The notes beneath the pieces were generated by a model. That model was not told where the DNA came from, ran no database searches, and worked only from the letters and a program-made list of their open reading frames with translations. A stretch of DNA of 21,626 bases. It comes from JAUQQI01 sp040289115 (GTDB lineage: Bacteria > Chloroflexota > Dehalococcoidia > JAUQQI01). Positions 1 through 7,659 of the stretch are shown one piece after another; position 1 is the stretch's first letter, and every line of letters begins with the position of its first letter. A program made the position numbers and the translations under genes. Location of the stretch: positions 1-21,626 of the forward strand of contig PSKS01000042.1 in assembly GCA_040289115.1 (NCBI GenBank), written 5' to 3'.

Positions 1-2
1 CG

Positions 3-1532
3 GCCGGCGCCTGGGCGGCCGCCTGCGCCCCGGCCCAGCAGCCGGGCACCACCGGCCCGGCGCAAGCCCCCGAGGCGGTCAAGGCCCCGGCCGGCAAGAA
101 TGACCTCATCGTTGCCCAGGGTGGTGACCTGAGCAAGCTTGACCCCCATATGAGCACCTCCGTCAACGACATCACCGTAACCTTCAACGTTTTCGACAAC
201 CTGGTTCTCCGCGACCGGAATAACAAGCTCCAGCCGATGCTGGCCACCGAATGGAAGCCCGTTAACGACACCACCTGGCAGTTCAAGCTTCGGCAGGGGG
301 TGAAGTTCCACAACGGCGACCCCTTCACCGCCCGGGACGTCAAGTTCAGTATCGAGCGCACCTACGACCCCAACGAAAAGACCCTGGTGGCCACCGTCTT
401 CACCACCATCGACCGCATCGAAATCGTCGACGACTACACCGTCAACTTCATCATGAAGGCACCGGACCCCCTTCTCCCGGCCCGGCTGGCCTTCTACGGT
501 GGCCAGATCATCCCGGAAAAGTACTACAAGCAGGTCGGGCCCGACCAGTTCAACCTGCGGCCGGTGGGGGCCGGCCCCCTCCGGTTCGTGGAGTGGGTGA
601 AGGATGACCGGGCCGTTTTCGAGGCGTTCCCGGACTACTGGGGGGGTAAGATCGATGTGAGCCGGGTAATCTTCCGGCCCCTGCCCGAGCCCGCCGCCCG
701 GGTCGGGGCCCTGCTAAACGGCTCGGTGGACATCATCACCAAGCTTCCGCCAGACCTGGTCGACCAGGTTCAGAAGAGCGGCCGGCACCGGGTGGAAAGC
801 GCCCTCTACGCCGGCCTGTACGTCCTGGCTGTAAATTCCAAGGTGAAGCCGCTGGACAACCCGCTGGTGAAGCAGGCCCTCAGCCTGGCCATCGACCGCA
901 AGGCCATCATCGACGAGCTGTGGAAAGGCCAGGGCATCATCCCCAACGGCCCCATTGCCAAGGGGGACTTTGCCTACCCCGAGGATTTGCCCCCCCTGGA
1001 GTACAACCCGGCCAAGGCCCGGGAACGGCTGCGGCAGGCCGGCTACAACAACGAGGAGGTCTACATCGAGACCACCCAGGGCTACCTGGCCAACGACCGG
1101 CAGATGTCCGAGGCCATCGCCCAGATGTGGAAGGACGTGGGGGTTAACGTCAAAGTCGAGCTCATCGAATACTCGGTGCGGGCCCAAAAGAACCGGGACA
1201 AGACCTTCAAGGGCCTCTGGTGGTCGGACCCGACCAGCACCCTGGGCGACCCCGACGGAATGATGTGGCGGCTGCTGGGCCCGGGCGGACCCCAGGACTA
1301 CTGGCGGCACCCCCGGTTCGACGAGCTGGGCAACCGGGCCCGCTTCGAGCTGGACCCGGAAAAGCGGCGGCAATATTACCGGGAGATGGTCATGATCTTT
1401 TTGGAGCACCTGCCCTGGATTCCGGTGCTCCAGCCCTACGAGTCGTATGGGGTGGCCAATTACGTGGAGTGGAAGCCATACCAGAACCAATACTTCGACA
1501 TCCGCCGCTACAACCTCAGGCTCATTCGCTAG
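3..1532 (+). CDS. ABC transporter substrate-binding lipoprotein, peptide/nickel family 5 (5'-truncated)
   Basis: This is an extracytoplasmic solute-binding protein of the SBP_bac_5 (DppA/OppA/NikA) type that captures oligopeptides or similar ligands for an ABC importer. The frame is open to the left edge. The first in-frame ATG at 150 is internal, because the codons before it encode A-rich residues ending in a lipobox-like WAAAC at about positions 12-26, then a Q/P/G/T-rich linker and the conserved start of the mature domain (DLIVAQGGDLSKLDPH). Family hallmarks follow: WQFKLRQGVKFHNGDPFTARDVKFS, a GAGPLRFVEW segment, an ALSLAIDR segment and a C-terminal PWIPVLQPY stretch. Visible length is about 509 codons, close to full length, so only the signal peptide start is missing. 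No permease or ATPase gene follows; a hairpin ends the unit. The ligand cannot be read from the sequence. Confidence 0.9.
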   Translation, partial: AGAWAAACAPAQQPGTTGPAQAPEAVKAPAGKNDLIVAQGGDLSKLDPHMSTSVNDITVTFNVFDNLVLRDRNNKLQPMLATEWKPVNDTTWQFKLRQGVKFHNGDPFTARDVKFSIERTYDPNEKTLVATVFTTIDRIEIVDDYTVNFIMKAPDPLLPARLAFYGGQIIPEKYYKQVGPDQFNLRPVGAGPLRFVEWVKDDRAVFEAFPDYWGGKIDVSRVIFRPLPEPAARVGALLNGSVDIITKLPPDLVDQVQKSGRHRVESALYAGLYVLAVNSKVKPLDNPLVKQALSLAIDRKAIIDELWKGQGIIPNGPIAKGDFAYPEDLPPLEYNPAKARERLRQAGYNNEEVYIETTQGYLANDRQMSEAIAQMWKDVGVNVKVELIEYSVRAQKNRDKTFKGLWWSDPTSTLGDPDGMMWRLLGPGGPQDYWRHPRFDELGNRARFELDPEKRRQYYREMVMIFLEHLPWIPVLQPYESYGVANYVEWKPYQNQYFDIRRYNLRLIR

Positions 1533-1536
1533 GCCC

Positions 1537-1567
1537 GTGGTGGGGCCGGACGCTCCGGCCCCACCAC
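1537..1567 (+). terminator. Hairpin terminator after the substrate-binding protein
   Basis: A perfect 14-bp stem (GTGGTGGGGCCGGA and its complement) surrounds a 3-base CGC loop, starting 4 bases after the stop codon. No T tract follows, so termination may be weak or need help, but position and perfection fit a transcript end. Confidence 0.6.
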
Positions 1568-1623
1568 ACCAACCTTGGACGCGACCGGGCCTGGGAGGAA
1601 CGGTGTTAGCGGGCTAATGCGGT

Positions 1624-3672
1624 ATGACTTCCCTTAGCGAGCAGCTGGCCCAGGCTAGGCGGGCCCGCTTTGTGGGCCGGGAGGCCGAATTAAACCTTTT
1701 TAAAGCTGCCCTCTCCGCCGAGATCCCACCCTTTAACCTGATTTTCATATACGGTCCGAGCGGGGTGGGAAAAACCGCCCTGCTTGAACAGTTCGCCGAG
1801 CTATGCCGGCAGCACGAAATTCCCGCCTTTTACGTTAGCGGCCACCTGGTGGAGCCCACCCCGAACTCTTTCCTTGCCGCCCTCGGGGCGGAGGAGTTGC
1901 CCGACCGCTTCTGCCTTTTTGTTGATAACTATGAGCGCCTTGGCGCCCTCGACGGCTGGCTCCGGGAAAAGTTTTTACCGGGGCTTCCCAGGCGCTGCCT
2001 TACGGTTATCGCCGGCATTCGTCGGCCGACACTTGCCTGGCTTGCCGACCCGGGGTGGGCGGAGGTAATCCGGGTAATAGCCCTGCGGAATTTGAGCCGG
2101 CCGGAGGCCCGCCGTTACCTTAAGCGGTTGGGCGTGCCCCCCGCACAGCACGGGGTGGTGCTCGATTTCACCCACGGCCACCCCCTGGCCCTTGCCCTGG
2201 TGGCTGACCTCTTCCGCCAAAACCCGGAGTTCAACTTCAGGCCGGAGGCGGCCCCGGACGTGGTCCGGTTCCTGCTGGAAAAGTTTTTGGCCGAAGTGCC
2301 ATCGCCAGCCCACCGGTTGGTCATCGAGGCGGCGTCCTTGGTTCGAACCCTGACCGAGCCCTTACTGGCAGTAATGCTGGGGCTGCCGGAACACGAGGTT
2401 TGGGAACTATTCGACTGGCTGCGCCAGTGCTCTTTCGTCGAAGCCGGACCCCACGGCCTCTCCTTGCACGACTTGGTTCGGGAGGTTTTGGCGACCGACC
2501 TTAAATGGCGCAATCCCGACCGTCACACCGAATTGCTCAACCGGGCCCGCTCCTTCTACGTCCAAAAGCTGCGGCAAACTAAGGGGCCAGCCTTTGACCG
2601 ATTTTTACTGGACTACATGTTCCTGCACCGGAACAACCCGGCCGTGCGCCCCTTTTATGCCGTTGGCGAAAGCTACGACTACCTGGCCGACGTTTACCGG
2701 CCGGAAGACCGGGCTGACCTGGAAGCCATGGTCGCCCGGCATGAGGGACCTGAATCGGCCCGGCTCTTTGCCCACTGGTTGGAACGACAACCCCGGGGCG
2801 TCGTCGTCTTCCGGGACAGCCGATACAGGGTGGCCGGCTTTATCCTTTTCGTCGCCCTGCACGAGGCGTCGCCCGAAGACCTGGCCGCCGACCCCGGAAC
2901 CCGGACGGCCTGGGCCTACCTGGAGGGGACTTGCCCCCTCCGCCCGGGCGAGGGGGCAACCATGGTCCGCTTCTGGATGGACCGGGACCGATACCAGGGA
3001 ATCTGCCCGGTCCAGAGCCTGGTTGGGGTTCAGATGGTGCGGCACATCATGACCACCCCGGGCCTGGCCTTCTCCTTTCTGGTCTGTGCCGACCCCGATT
3101 TCTGGGGCCTCCTGGCCCTTTACACCGATTTTGAGCGGCTTCCCGAGGCCGACTTTGAGGTCGGGGGTCGGCGCTACGGCGTCTACGGCCACGACTGGCG
3201 GGCCCGGCCGCTGACCGCCTGGCTGAGCCTAATGGCCGAGCGGGAAGCAGCCTTTCGGCCCCTTCCCGAACCCCAGCCGGCCGGCGAGCGGCCAGTGGTC
3301 CTGGCCAAGGCCGATTTTTGGCAGGCGGTCCGGCAAGCCTTTAGGGACTTTCACCAGGGCGAACGGCTCAAAACCAACCCCCTCCTCAAGTCCCGGCTGG
3401 TTCTGAGCCGGGTAGAGGACCCGACCAACCTCCGGGACCGGGTTGAAGTACTGCGCCGGCTGCTCCTTGAGGCAGCCGAAACCCTGAAAGCGTCGCCCCG
3501 CCAGGCGAAGCTTTTCAAAGTCCTCTACCATATCTACTTACAACCGGCCGAAAGCCAGGAGCGGGCAGCCGAACTTTTAAATCTGCCCTTAAGCACACTT
3601 CGCTATCAGCTCACGAAGGCCATTGAGCAGGCCGCGGATTTCCTGTGGAACCAGGAGCTGGAAGGGAGCTAG
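1624..3672 (+). CDS. STAND-type ATPase with GNAT-like middle domain and C-terminal helix-turn-helix
   Basis: Probably a cytoplasmic signal-transducing NTPase or transcriptional regulator of 682 aa; the signal and target are unknown. The N-terminal module opens with FVGREAEL, has a Walker A GPSGVGKT at residues 44-51 and a Walker B-like FCLFVDNYE around D101, then AGIRRP and GHPLALALV segments typical of STAND/NB-ARC-like ATPases (about 15-320). Residues about 370-540 (VVVFRDSRYRVAGFILF, a Q-S-L-V-G turn, FWGLLALYTDFERL) look like a GNAT-type fold, which is inference. The last 60 residues (AAELLNLPLSTLRYQLTKAIE) resemble a sigma-70 region 4 or LuxR-like HTH. An in-frame stop lies directly upstream, so ATG 1624 is the earliest ATG, but its own ribosome site is poor: a good GGAGG sits 25 bases upstream. 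The 3' end overlaps the convergent membrane gene by 62 bases. Confidence 0.8.
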   Translation: MTSLSEQLAQARRARFVGREAELNLFKAALSAEIPPFNLIFIYGPSGVGKTALLEQFAELCRQHEIPAFYVSGHLVEPTPNSFLAALGAEELPDRFCLFVDNYERLGALDGWLREKFLPGLPRRCLTVIAGIRRPTLAWLADPGWAEVIRVIALRNLSRPEARRYLKRLGVPPAQHGVVLDFTHGHPLALALVADLFRQNPEFNFRPEAAPDVVRFLLEKFLAEVPSPAHRLVIEAASLVRTLTEPLLAVMLGLPEHEVWELFDWLRQCSFVEAGPHGLSLHDLVREVLATDLKWRNPDRHTELLNRARSFYVQKLRQTKGPAFDRFLLDYMFLHRNNPAVRPFYAVGESYDYLADVYRPEDRADLEAMVARHEGPESARLFAHWLERQPRGVVVFRDSRYRVAGFILFVALHEASPEDLAADPGTRTAWAYLEGTCPLRPGEGATMVRFWMDRDRYQGICPVQSLVGVQMVRHIMTTPGLAFSFLVCADPDFWGLLALYTDFERLPEADFEVGGRRYGVYGHDWRARPLTAWLSLMAEREAAFRPLPEPQPAGERPVVLAKADFWQAVRQAFRDFHQGERLKTNPLLKSRLVLSRVEDPTNLRDRVEVLRRLLLEAAETLKASPRQAKLFKVLYHIYLQPAESQERAAELLNLPLSTLRYQLTKAIEQAADFLWNQELEGS

Positions 3673-4066
3673 CCGGCGGCGCTAAAAACAAAGTCAAAAA
3701 ACTGAGGCCGGCCCCCACCAGGCTTACGACCGGGCCCGGGCCAAAAGATACGACCAGAAAGGGATAGTGGGACAGGTTGCCCCAGGTGGCGGCCAGAAGC
3801 TGGGCCGTTAGATAGCCCGCCAAGGCCAGCTCCCCAAAACCGAGCAGGCCCACCCCCCAGAGAAGGGGCCGTCTTGGCCAAAGGACCAAGACGGCCCCCA
3901 AGGCAGCGGTCAGGAGTCCGGCCGCAAACAGCAGCTTCCCATGGGTGCCGACGATGGCCGGGTACCGGTATAGTCCGGCGTAGACCGAAAGCCACGGCAA
4001 CAAGGTTCCGCCGGCCGTTAAAATTCCCCCAATCAGCCCTGGAAAACCGCCGGCCCACCCCTTCAC
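3611..4066 (-). CDS. Small polytopic membrane protein, unknown function
   Basis: A 151-aa hydrophobic protein with about four membrane segments: a glycine-rich first helix (residues about 9-31), then about 44-62, 67-90 and 102-128, ending in a P/S/G-rich tail. A basic WPRRP turn separates helices two and three. I do not recognise the family. The start is GTG at 4066, placed by a GGGGAGG site that overlaps the end of the preceding secreted-protein gene, whose stop is 2 bases away, so the two are probably translationally coupled. It is the last gene of the four-gene envelope operon. Its 3' end overlaps the end of the convergent ATPase gene by 62 bases, so the two messages are complementary there. 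Confidence 0.7.
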   Translation of the reverse strand: MKGWAGGFPGLIGGILTAGGTLLPWLSVYAGLYRYPAIVGTHGKLLFAAGLLTAALGAVLVLWPRRPLLWGVGLLGFGELALAGYLTAQLLAATWGNLSHYPFLVVSFGPGPVVSLVGAGLSFLTLFLAPPASSLPAPGSTGNPRPAQWPS

Positions 4067-4068
4067 CC

Positions 4069-4698
4069 CTAGGGCCTCCCCGCCTGAACCTGGAAGAAGA
4101 GAAAGAGGTTCGTGCCGATATCGGGTGTTGCCTTCCCGGCAGCTTGCTCAGCCCGGACCGCTTCGAGGCTCTTGGCGGCCGCGATCCGGTTCCACGCAGC
4201 CAGATCCGTAACCCCGATGACCTCAATCTTCCACCAGCCGCCGTGGCTTTCGTCCACCACGTGGCTGTGGGGCGGCAAAAGGACGTTCGCGGCGCTGGGA
4301 CCAAAGATGCGGCTCAGGTCGATGGTCTGCGGGTGGTTGATGCAGTTACCGGCTACGGGGCATTGCAGGGTGGCCGGGTCTGGGCTAAAGCCAAGGGGAA
4401 CCAGGACGTACAAGGTTGGTATCGGACCGGGTCGGGGTACTAGCTTGGCGTCCGCCCCCACCTCGCACCCGGAGCTTGCACCGCTGGTGGGCGGCTGGGC
4501 GCAGAAGAACGGTTTGTTGTAAAAGAAGGTTACTGTCTTTCCCCTGAACCAGCCATCGGTGGTACCATGGGGCGCGCCGGCCGCCGAATTGTGGTCGGCG
4601 TGGGTAGCCGGCGGGTTAAGGCCGCCCATCACCAGGAGCGAAAGGCCTATTACCAAGGTACCGAACAGCAAAATCCCTACCTTACGGGCCAAAGGCAT
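4069..4698 (-). CDS. Secreted four-cysteine protein, unknown function
   Basis: A 209-aa exported protein. Residues about 5-26 form a hydrophobic signal peptide after MPLARK, with likely cleavage near ATHA. The mature part carries four cysteines (FFCAQPP, SGCEVG, LQCPVAG, NCINHP) that could form two disulfides, and striking motifs TVTFFYNKPFFC, PIPTLYVLVPLGF, INHPQTIDLSRIFG, LPPHSHVVD and GGWWKIEVIGVTDLAAWN. The paired H-x-H in PPHSHVVD and the aromatic GGWW patch could form a ligand or metal site, but that is a guess. I recall similar uncharacterised secreted proteins in Actinobacteria and Chloroflexi without an assigned role. GGAGGAG lies 6 bases before ATG 4698. It is the third gene of the operon, 16 bases after the DUF4383 gene. 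Confidence 0.75.
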   Translation of the reverse strand: MPLARKVGILLFGTLVIGLSLLVMGGLNPPATHADHNSAAGAPHGTTDGWFRGKTVTFFYNKPFFCAQPPTSGASSGCEVGADAKLVPRPGPIPTLYVLVPLGFSPDPATLQCPVAGNCINHPQTIDLSRIFGPSAANVLLPPHSHVVDESHGGWWKIEVIGVTDLAAWNRIAAAKSLEAVRAEQAAGKATPDIGTNLFLFFQVQAGRP

Positions 4699-4714
4699 CG
4701 CTAACTCCTCCTCA

Positions 4715-5107
4715 CTAGTTGTTGCGGGCCACGGCCGGCGAAAAGAACCCCACGTACAGGGCGGCGATGGCCGTGACTAAATGTAGAAAATTGTCGGCGA
4801 TATTTAGGGCGAGCAGGTCCAAGGCTGTGCCAATGATGAAGAATCCAACCACGCCCAAGAGCAAGTAAACTGCCCCGATAGCCTGACTTGCCATCCGGGC
4901 AGTGGATATCCGGGCACCGGAAATAACCCAGAGGGCACCGACCAGGATGTGAATCAGGTTGTGGAGCGGGTTCACCCGAAAGGCGATGAGGGTGGCCGCC
5001 GGGCTTATCAGGTCACCAAACCCGGTTAGAAGTAGCCCGAGCAGCCCCACAAGGATGTATGTGGCCCCGAAACCGTAGGCAAAGTAACGGATATATTCGG
5101 CGCGCAT
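4715..5107 (-). CDS. DUF4383 family membrane protein
   Basis: A 130-aa integral membrane protein with four predicted helices (about residues 10-30, 48-66, 72-94 and 104-123). The DUF4383 pattern is clear: VNPLHNLIHILVGALWV in the second helix, a YLLLGVVGFF segment, and LNIADNFLHLVTAIAALYVGF in the last helix, with paired Asn/His residues in the membrane. The family is widespread in Actinobacteria and Chloroflexi and has no known activity. ATG 5107 has an AAGGAGAG site 8 bases upstream. It lies 17 bases after the lipoprotein gene and 16 bases before the secreted-protein gene, so the four genes should share one message. The conserved His and Asn could bind a cofactor or metal, which is speculation. 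Confidence 0.85.
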   Translation of the reverse strand: MRAEYIRYFAYGFGATYILVGLLGLLLTGFGDLISPAATLIAFRVNPLHNLIHILVGALWVISGARISTARMASQAIGAVYLLLGVVGFFIIGTALDLLALNIADNFLHLVTAIAALYVGFFSPAVARNN

Positions 5108-5124
5108 GATGCAGCTCTCCTTGC

Positions 5125-5826
5125 TTAGCTGAACTTTTCCGGAAACTTCTTGAAGATGGCTTCGGCCAGCGGGTCGGCGATCATCTTCATGTGGTCGGCC
5201 GCCTTGCGCAAAGCCGCGTAGGCCTTGGTCGGGTCCTTGGCCGCCTGGGCATCCACGACGTCTTTAAGGGTCAGAACGTGGGTTTTGACCAGCTCGGCGA
5301 CGGTTTCTTTGGGCAGACCGGTAGCCGAATTTATAAAGCTGCCGAAGCTCTGGGTGTATCCGACCAGGTCGTTAACGGCTTTATCCTGCTTCGCCCGGTC
5401 GTTAGTAGCCACACCCACCGTGTAGTCGACGAACATGTTGATATGGCTGCGCCAAAGGGTAAGGAAAGTCCGCTCCGCCTCAGCCCCGTAGACCGAACCG
5501 ATCGCCTTCGAAAGGTCAACCGAGTTTGCGTCCAGGGCATCGGCCGCAGCCTTAAACTCCGCCTCCCGTCCGCCCAAGGCCGCGCCGGTCGCGCTGGCCG
5601 CCAGGTAAACATGCTCCTGAAGTAGGGTGTTTAAAGACGACCTTAAGGCGGCAGCTTTGGTGCTAGACGTAACCTGCGCCGACGGCATCTGGCCGGTGGC
5701 CTGTCCTCCAGACATCGGGGTCTGCGGAGCCGCTGGCGTGCACGCCGCCGCCAGAGCGACCAGGGCCAGCCCGACCGCAACTTGACGCCGGGATATCTGA
5801 GCCAGCTTCCCAGGGTTAATGGACAA
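5125..5826 (-). CDS. Helical-repeat lipoprotein, possibly Tat-exported
   Basis: A membrane-anchored extracytoplasmic protein of about 233 aa. The N-terminus has ISRRQVAVGLALVALAAAC: a twin-arginine-like SRRQ followed by a hydrophobic stretch and a lipobox LAAAC, then a P/T/S/G/Q-rich linker. The mature part is almost all helical and seems to contain two related halves, each beginning with a histidine-bearing helix (LLQEHVYLAAS and LVKTHVLTLKD), with FLTLWRSHINMFVDYTVG between. I do not know a named family. An upstream GTG at 5835 sits directly against AGGAGG (zero spacing), whereas the TTG at 5826 is 8 bases away, so TTG is the better start. It is the first gene of the four-gene envelope operon, downstream of a promoter region with two direct repeats. 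Confidence 0.75.
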   Translation of the reverse strand: MSINPGKLAQISRRQVAVGLALVALAAACTPAAPQTPMSGGQATGQMPSAQVTSSTKAAALRSSLNTLLQEHVYLAASATGAALGGREAEFKAAADALDANSVDLSKAIGSVYGAEAERTFLTLWRSHINMFVDYTVGVATNDRAKQDKAVNDLVGYTQSFGSFINSATGLPKETVAELVKTHVLTLKDVVDAQAAKDPTKAYAALRKAADHMKMIADPLAEAIFKKFPEKFS

Positions 5827-5910
5827 AGTTTTCACCTCCTAATCTAAACCTACGGGTTGTTTTGAAAGTTTTTTGTAATCTTCGAAGAGGCTCTCACCCC
5901 CTTTCGGCTA

Positions 5911-5938
5911 CTTTTATCATTGCAGCCAAAGGCTCCAA
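5911..5938 (-). promoter_or_regulatory. Candidate promoter of the envelope operon
   Basis: On the minus strand TTGGAG (5938-5933) is followed after 16 bases by TAAAAG (5916-5911), each matching sigma-70 consensus at four positions. It lies about 80 bases before the lipoprotein start in an AT-richer stretch. The call rests on pattern only. Confidence 0.35.
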
Positions 5939-5953
5939 CTTACCAGACAAAAA

Positions 5954-5992
5954 CGCGCCGAATTTTGGGCAAAGTCGCGCCAAATTTTCGGC
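5954..5992. repeat. Two 17-bp direct repeats, candidate tandem regulator sites
   Basis: CGCGCCGAATTTTGGGC (5954-5970) and CGCGCCAAATTTTCGGC (5976-5992) match at 15 of 17 positions and start 22 bp apart, about two helical turns. Each has an imperfect dyad (GCC-AATTTT-GGC type). They sit 16-54 bases upstream of the candidate -35 box of the envelope operon, a position that suits an activator or an upstream operator. Confidence 0.5.
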
Positions 5993-6054
5993 GCCGCGGG
6001 TAGTTAGGCAGTGGTGTAGGTCGGGGTAAAAGGCAAAGGCTTAAGGTTTCGAGC

Positions 6055-7638
6055 TTACTTCGAAGCCAAAGGGGCAGCCGCCGGCCGGGATTGGCCCGGT
6101 GAGCCGTAGCCGCCGCCCCCGGGGGTCTCCAAAAGCACTTCGGCCTCGGCGGGCAAGAGCCTCTGCTGTTTGCTCTTAAGCTCCTCCCCCCACGGGAGTA
6201 ACATCACCCGGCCGGGCGCCCCTGAGAGGCCCCCAAAGAGCCCCGGTGCCGGATGGTGCACCCGCTGGGTTATCGGCGCAAACCAAAAGGGCCGCCCGGT
6301 CCTCACCCCAACCCGCACCCGTTGGCCCAGCCCGCCCCGGTACCGGCCGGCCCCACCCGAACCTTCCCGAAGGCTTTTTTCCAGGATGAGCAAAGGGCTG
6401 GTGGCCTCCACCACCTCCACCGAGACCCCGCTTATCCCCGAAGGAAAGGCCGTGGCCGAAAGGCCGTCCTTGTCCGGCCTCGCCCCGGTCCCACCCGAAA
6501 GCATCAGCGTGAAGGAGAAGGGCCCGGCCCCGTCCCGCTCCCCGTAAAAGTGGATGATCCACAGCCCATCGGCCCCGGCCGCCATCACCCGCTCGGGCAC
6601 TGCCGGGGCCAAAGCCTGGAATATCAGGCTCGGGATGAGATGCCCCACTGTCGCCCGGGCTGAGACCGGCGCTGGCGGGACCGGGTTCAAAATGGAGCCC
6701 AAAGGCGCCTTAACTTTCACCGGCCCGAAAAAGCCGGCGTTGTTGGGAATGTCGGGGGCCAGGGCACACTTTAAGGCGAAAATCGTGTAGGCCCGGGTGT
6801 AATTTAACACCACGTTTATGCCGTAGCGGGACTGAGGCGAGCTTCCCGAAAAGTCGGCCACAATCTCGCCCCCGCCCACCTGGAGCCTTACCCGCAGCTT
6901 TAACGGCTCGTCATAACCGTCCCCGTAAAGTTCGGCCTCATAGGTCCCGGCCGGCAGAAGACTTAGCCTTTCCCGGAAGGCCCCCTCCGAACGGGCCAAA
7001 ATCTCCCCGGCCAAAGGTTCCAGGCTTTCCAGGCCCAGCTCCTCCAGGAGGCCCAGCAGGGCGGCGGCCCCCACCTCGTTACCCGAAACCTGGGCCTCCA
7101 GGTCACCCAAAACCAGCTCCGGATGCCGAACGTTGCCCTTAAGGAAGGCAAAGAGGGTTTCGTTGGGCCGGCCCCCCTCGTAAAGCTTAAGCAGGGGGAT
7201 GTAAAGGCCCTCTTCGTAGACATCCCGGGCCTCGGCGGACCGGATCCGGCCGCCCACATCGTAGTGGTGACAGCAGTTAGCCAGAAAGCCCACCAGGTTC
7301 TTTGCCCGGTCGAAAACGGGGGTGATGACCGTAAGGTCGTTGAGCTGGCCGGAGGTAAGCCAAGGGTCGTTGGTGATAAAGATGTCCCCCGGCCCGATGG
7401 TTTGGGGCGGGTAGCGCTTTAAAAGCTCCAAAACGATGCCTGAAATGGAGTTTATGTGGCCCGGGGTTCCGGTAACGGCCTGAGCCAGCATCCGGCCCTG
7501 GGCATCGTAAAGGCAGGCTGAAAGGTCGCCGGCCTCCCGGACCACGGGGGTGACGGAAGTGCGCATCAAGGCTGCGGCCTGCTCGTTGACGATGGCGATA
7601 AGCCGCGCCCAGGCAACCTCTAAGGCAAACCGGTCCAC
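6055..7638 (-). CDS. hyuB: N-methylhydantoinase B / oxoprolinase B-type subunit
   Basis: Cytoplasmic subunit of the HyuA-HyuB family, which hydrolyses hydantoins, 5-oxoproline or related lactams in an ATP-dependent way. The 527-aa length is normal. Hallmarks are FALEVAWARLIAIVNEQAAAL at the N-terminus, VVREAGDLSACLYD, GTPGHINS, GDIFITNDPWLTSGQLND, CCHHYDVGG (likely metal-binding His pair), DFSGSSPQSRYGINV, and the C-terminal GLGQRVRV and TPGGGGYG. The partner HyuA (ATP-binding subunit) is not next to it: upstream is a divergent regulator and downstream a lipoprotein operon. The start is GTG 7638. No good ribosome site precedes it; a TAAAAT box ends 6 bases before the codon, so the transcript may be leaderless. 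Exact substrate is unknown. Confidence 0.9.
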   Translation of the reverse strand: MDRFALEVAWARLIAIVNEQAAALMRTSVTPVVREAGDLSACLYDAQGRMLAQAVTGTPGHINSISGIVLELLKRYPPQTIGPGDIFITNDPWLTSGQLNDLTVITPVFDRAKNLVGFLANCCHHYDVGGRIRSAEARDVYEEGLYIPLLKLYEGGRPNETLFAFLKGNVRHPELVLGDLEAQVSGNEVGAAALLGLLEELGLESLEPLAGEILARSEGAFRERLSLLPAGTYEAELYGDGYDEPLKLRVRLQVGGGEIVADFSGSSPQSRYGINVVLNYTRAYTIFALKCALAPDIPNNAGFFGPVKVKAPLGSILNPVPPAPVSARATVGHLIPSLIFQALAPAVPERVMAAGADGLWIIHFYGERDGAGPFSFTLMLSGGTGARPDKDGLSATAFPSGISGVSVEVVEATSPLLILEKSLREGSGGAGRYRGGLGQRVRVGVRTGRPFWFAPITQRVHHPAPGLFGGLSGAPGRVMLLPWGEELKSKQQRLLPAEAEVLLETPGGGGYGSPGQSRPAAAPLASK

Positions 7639-7644
7639 CGCCAG

Positions 7645-7650
7645 ATTTTA
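7645..7650 (-). promoter_or_regulatory. Candidate -10 box for hyuB
   Basis: TAAAAT on the minus strand ends 6 bases before the GTG start at 7638, which would place transcription start at or within a base or two of the start codon. No matching -35 box is visible. Confidence 0.4.
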
Positions 7651-7653
7651 CCC

Positions 7654-7659
7654 TATACT
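7654..7659 (+). promoter_or_regulatory. Candidate -10 box for the two-component operon
   Basis: TATACT lies 12 bases before ATG 7672 and leaves only about 5 bases of leader, with AAAGGG directly against the start codon. No clear -35 box is seen, and the region overlaps the divergent hyuB promoter. Confidence 0.4.

Noticed and set aside
714..1490. 258-aa open frame on the minus strand inside the substrate-binding protein gene
   Set aside because: It is antisense to a clear family 5 binding protein, has no domain pattern, and is explained by the high GC content.
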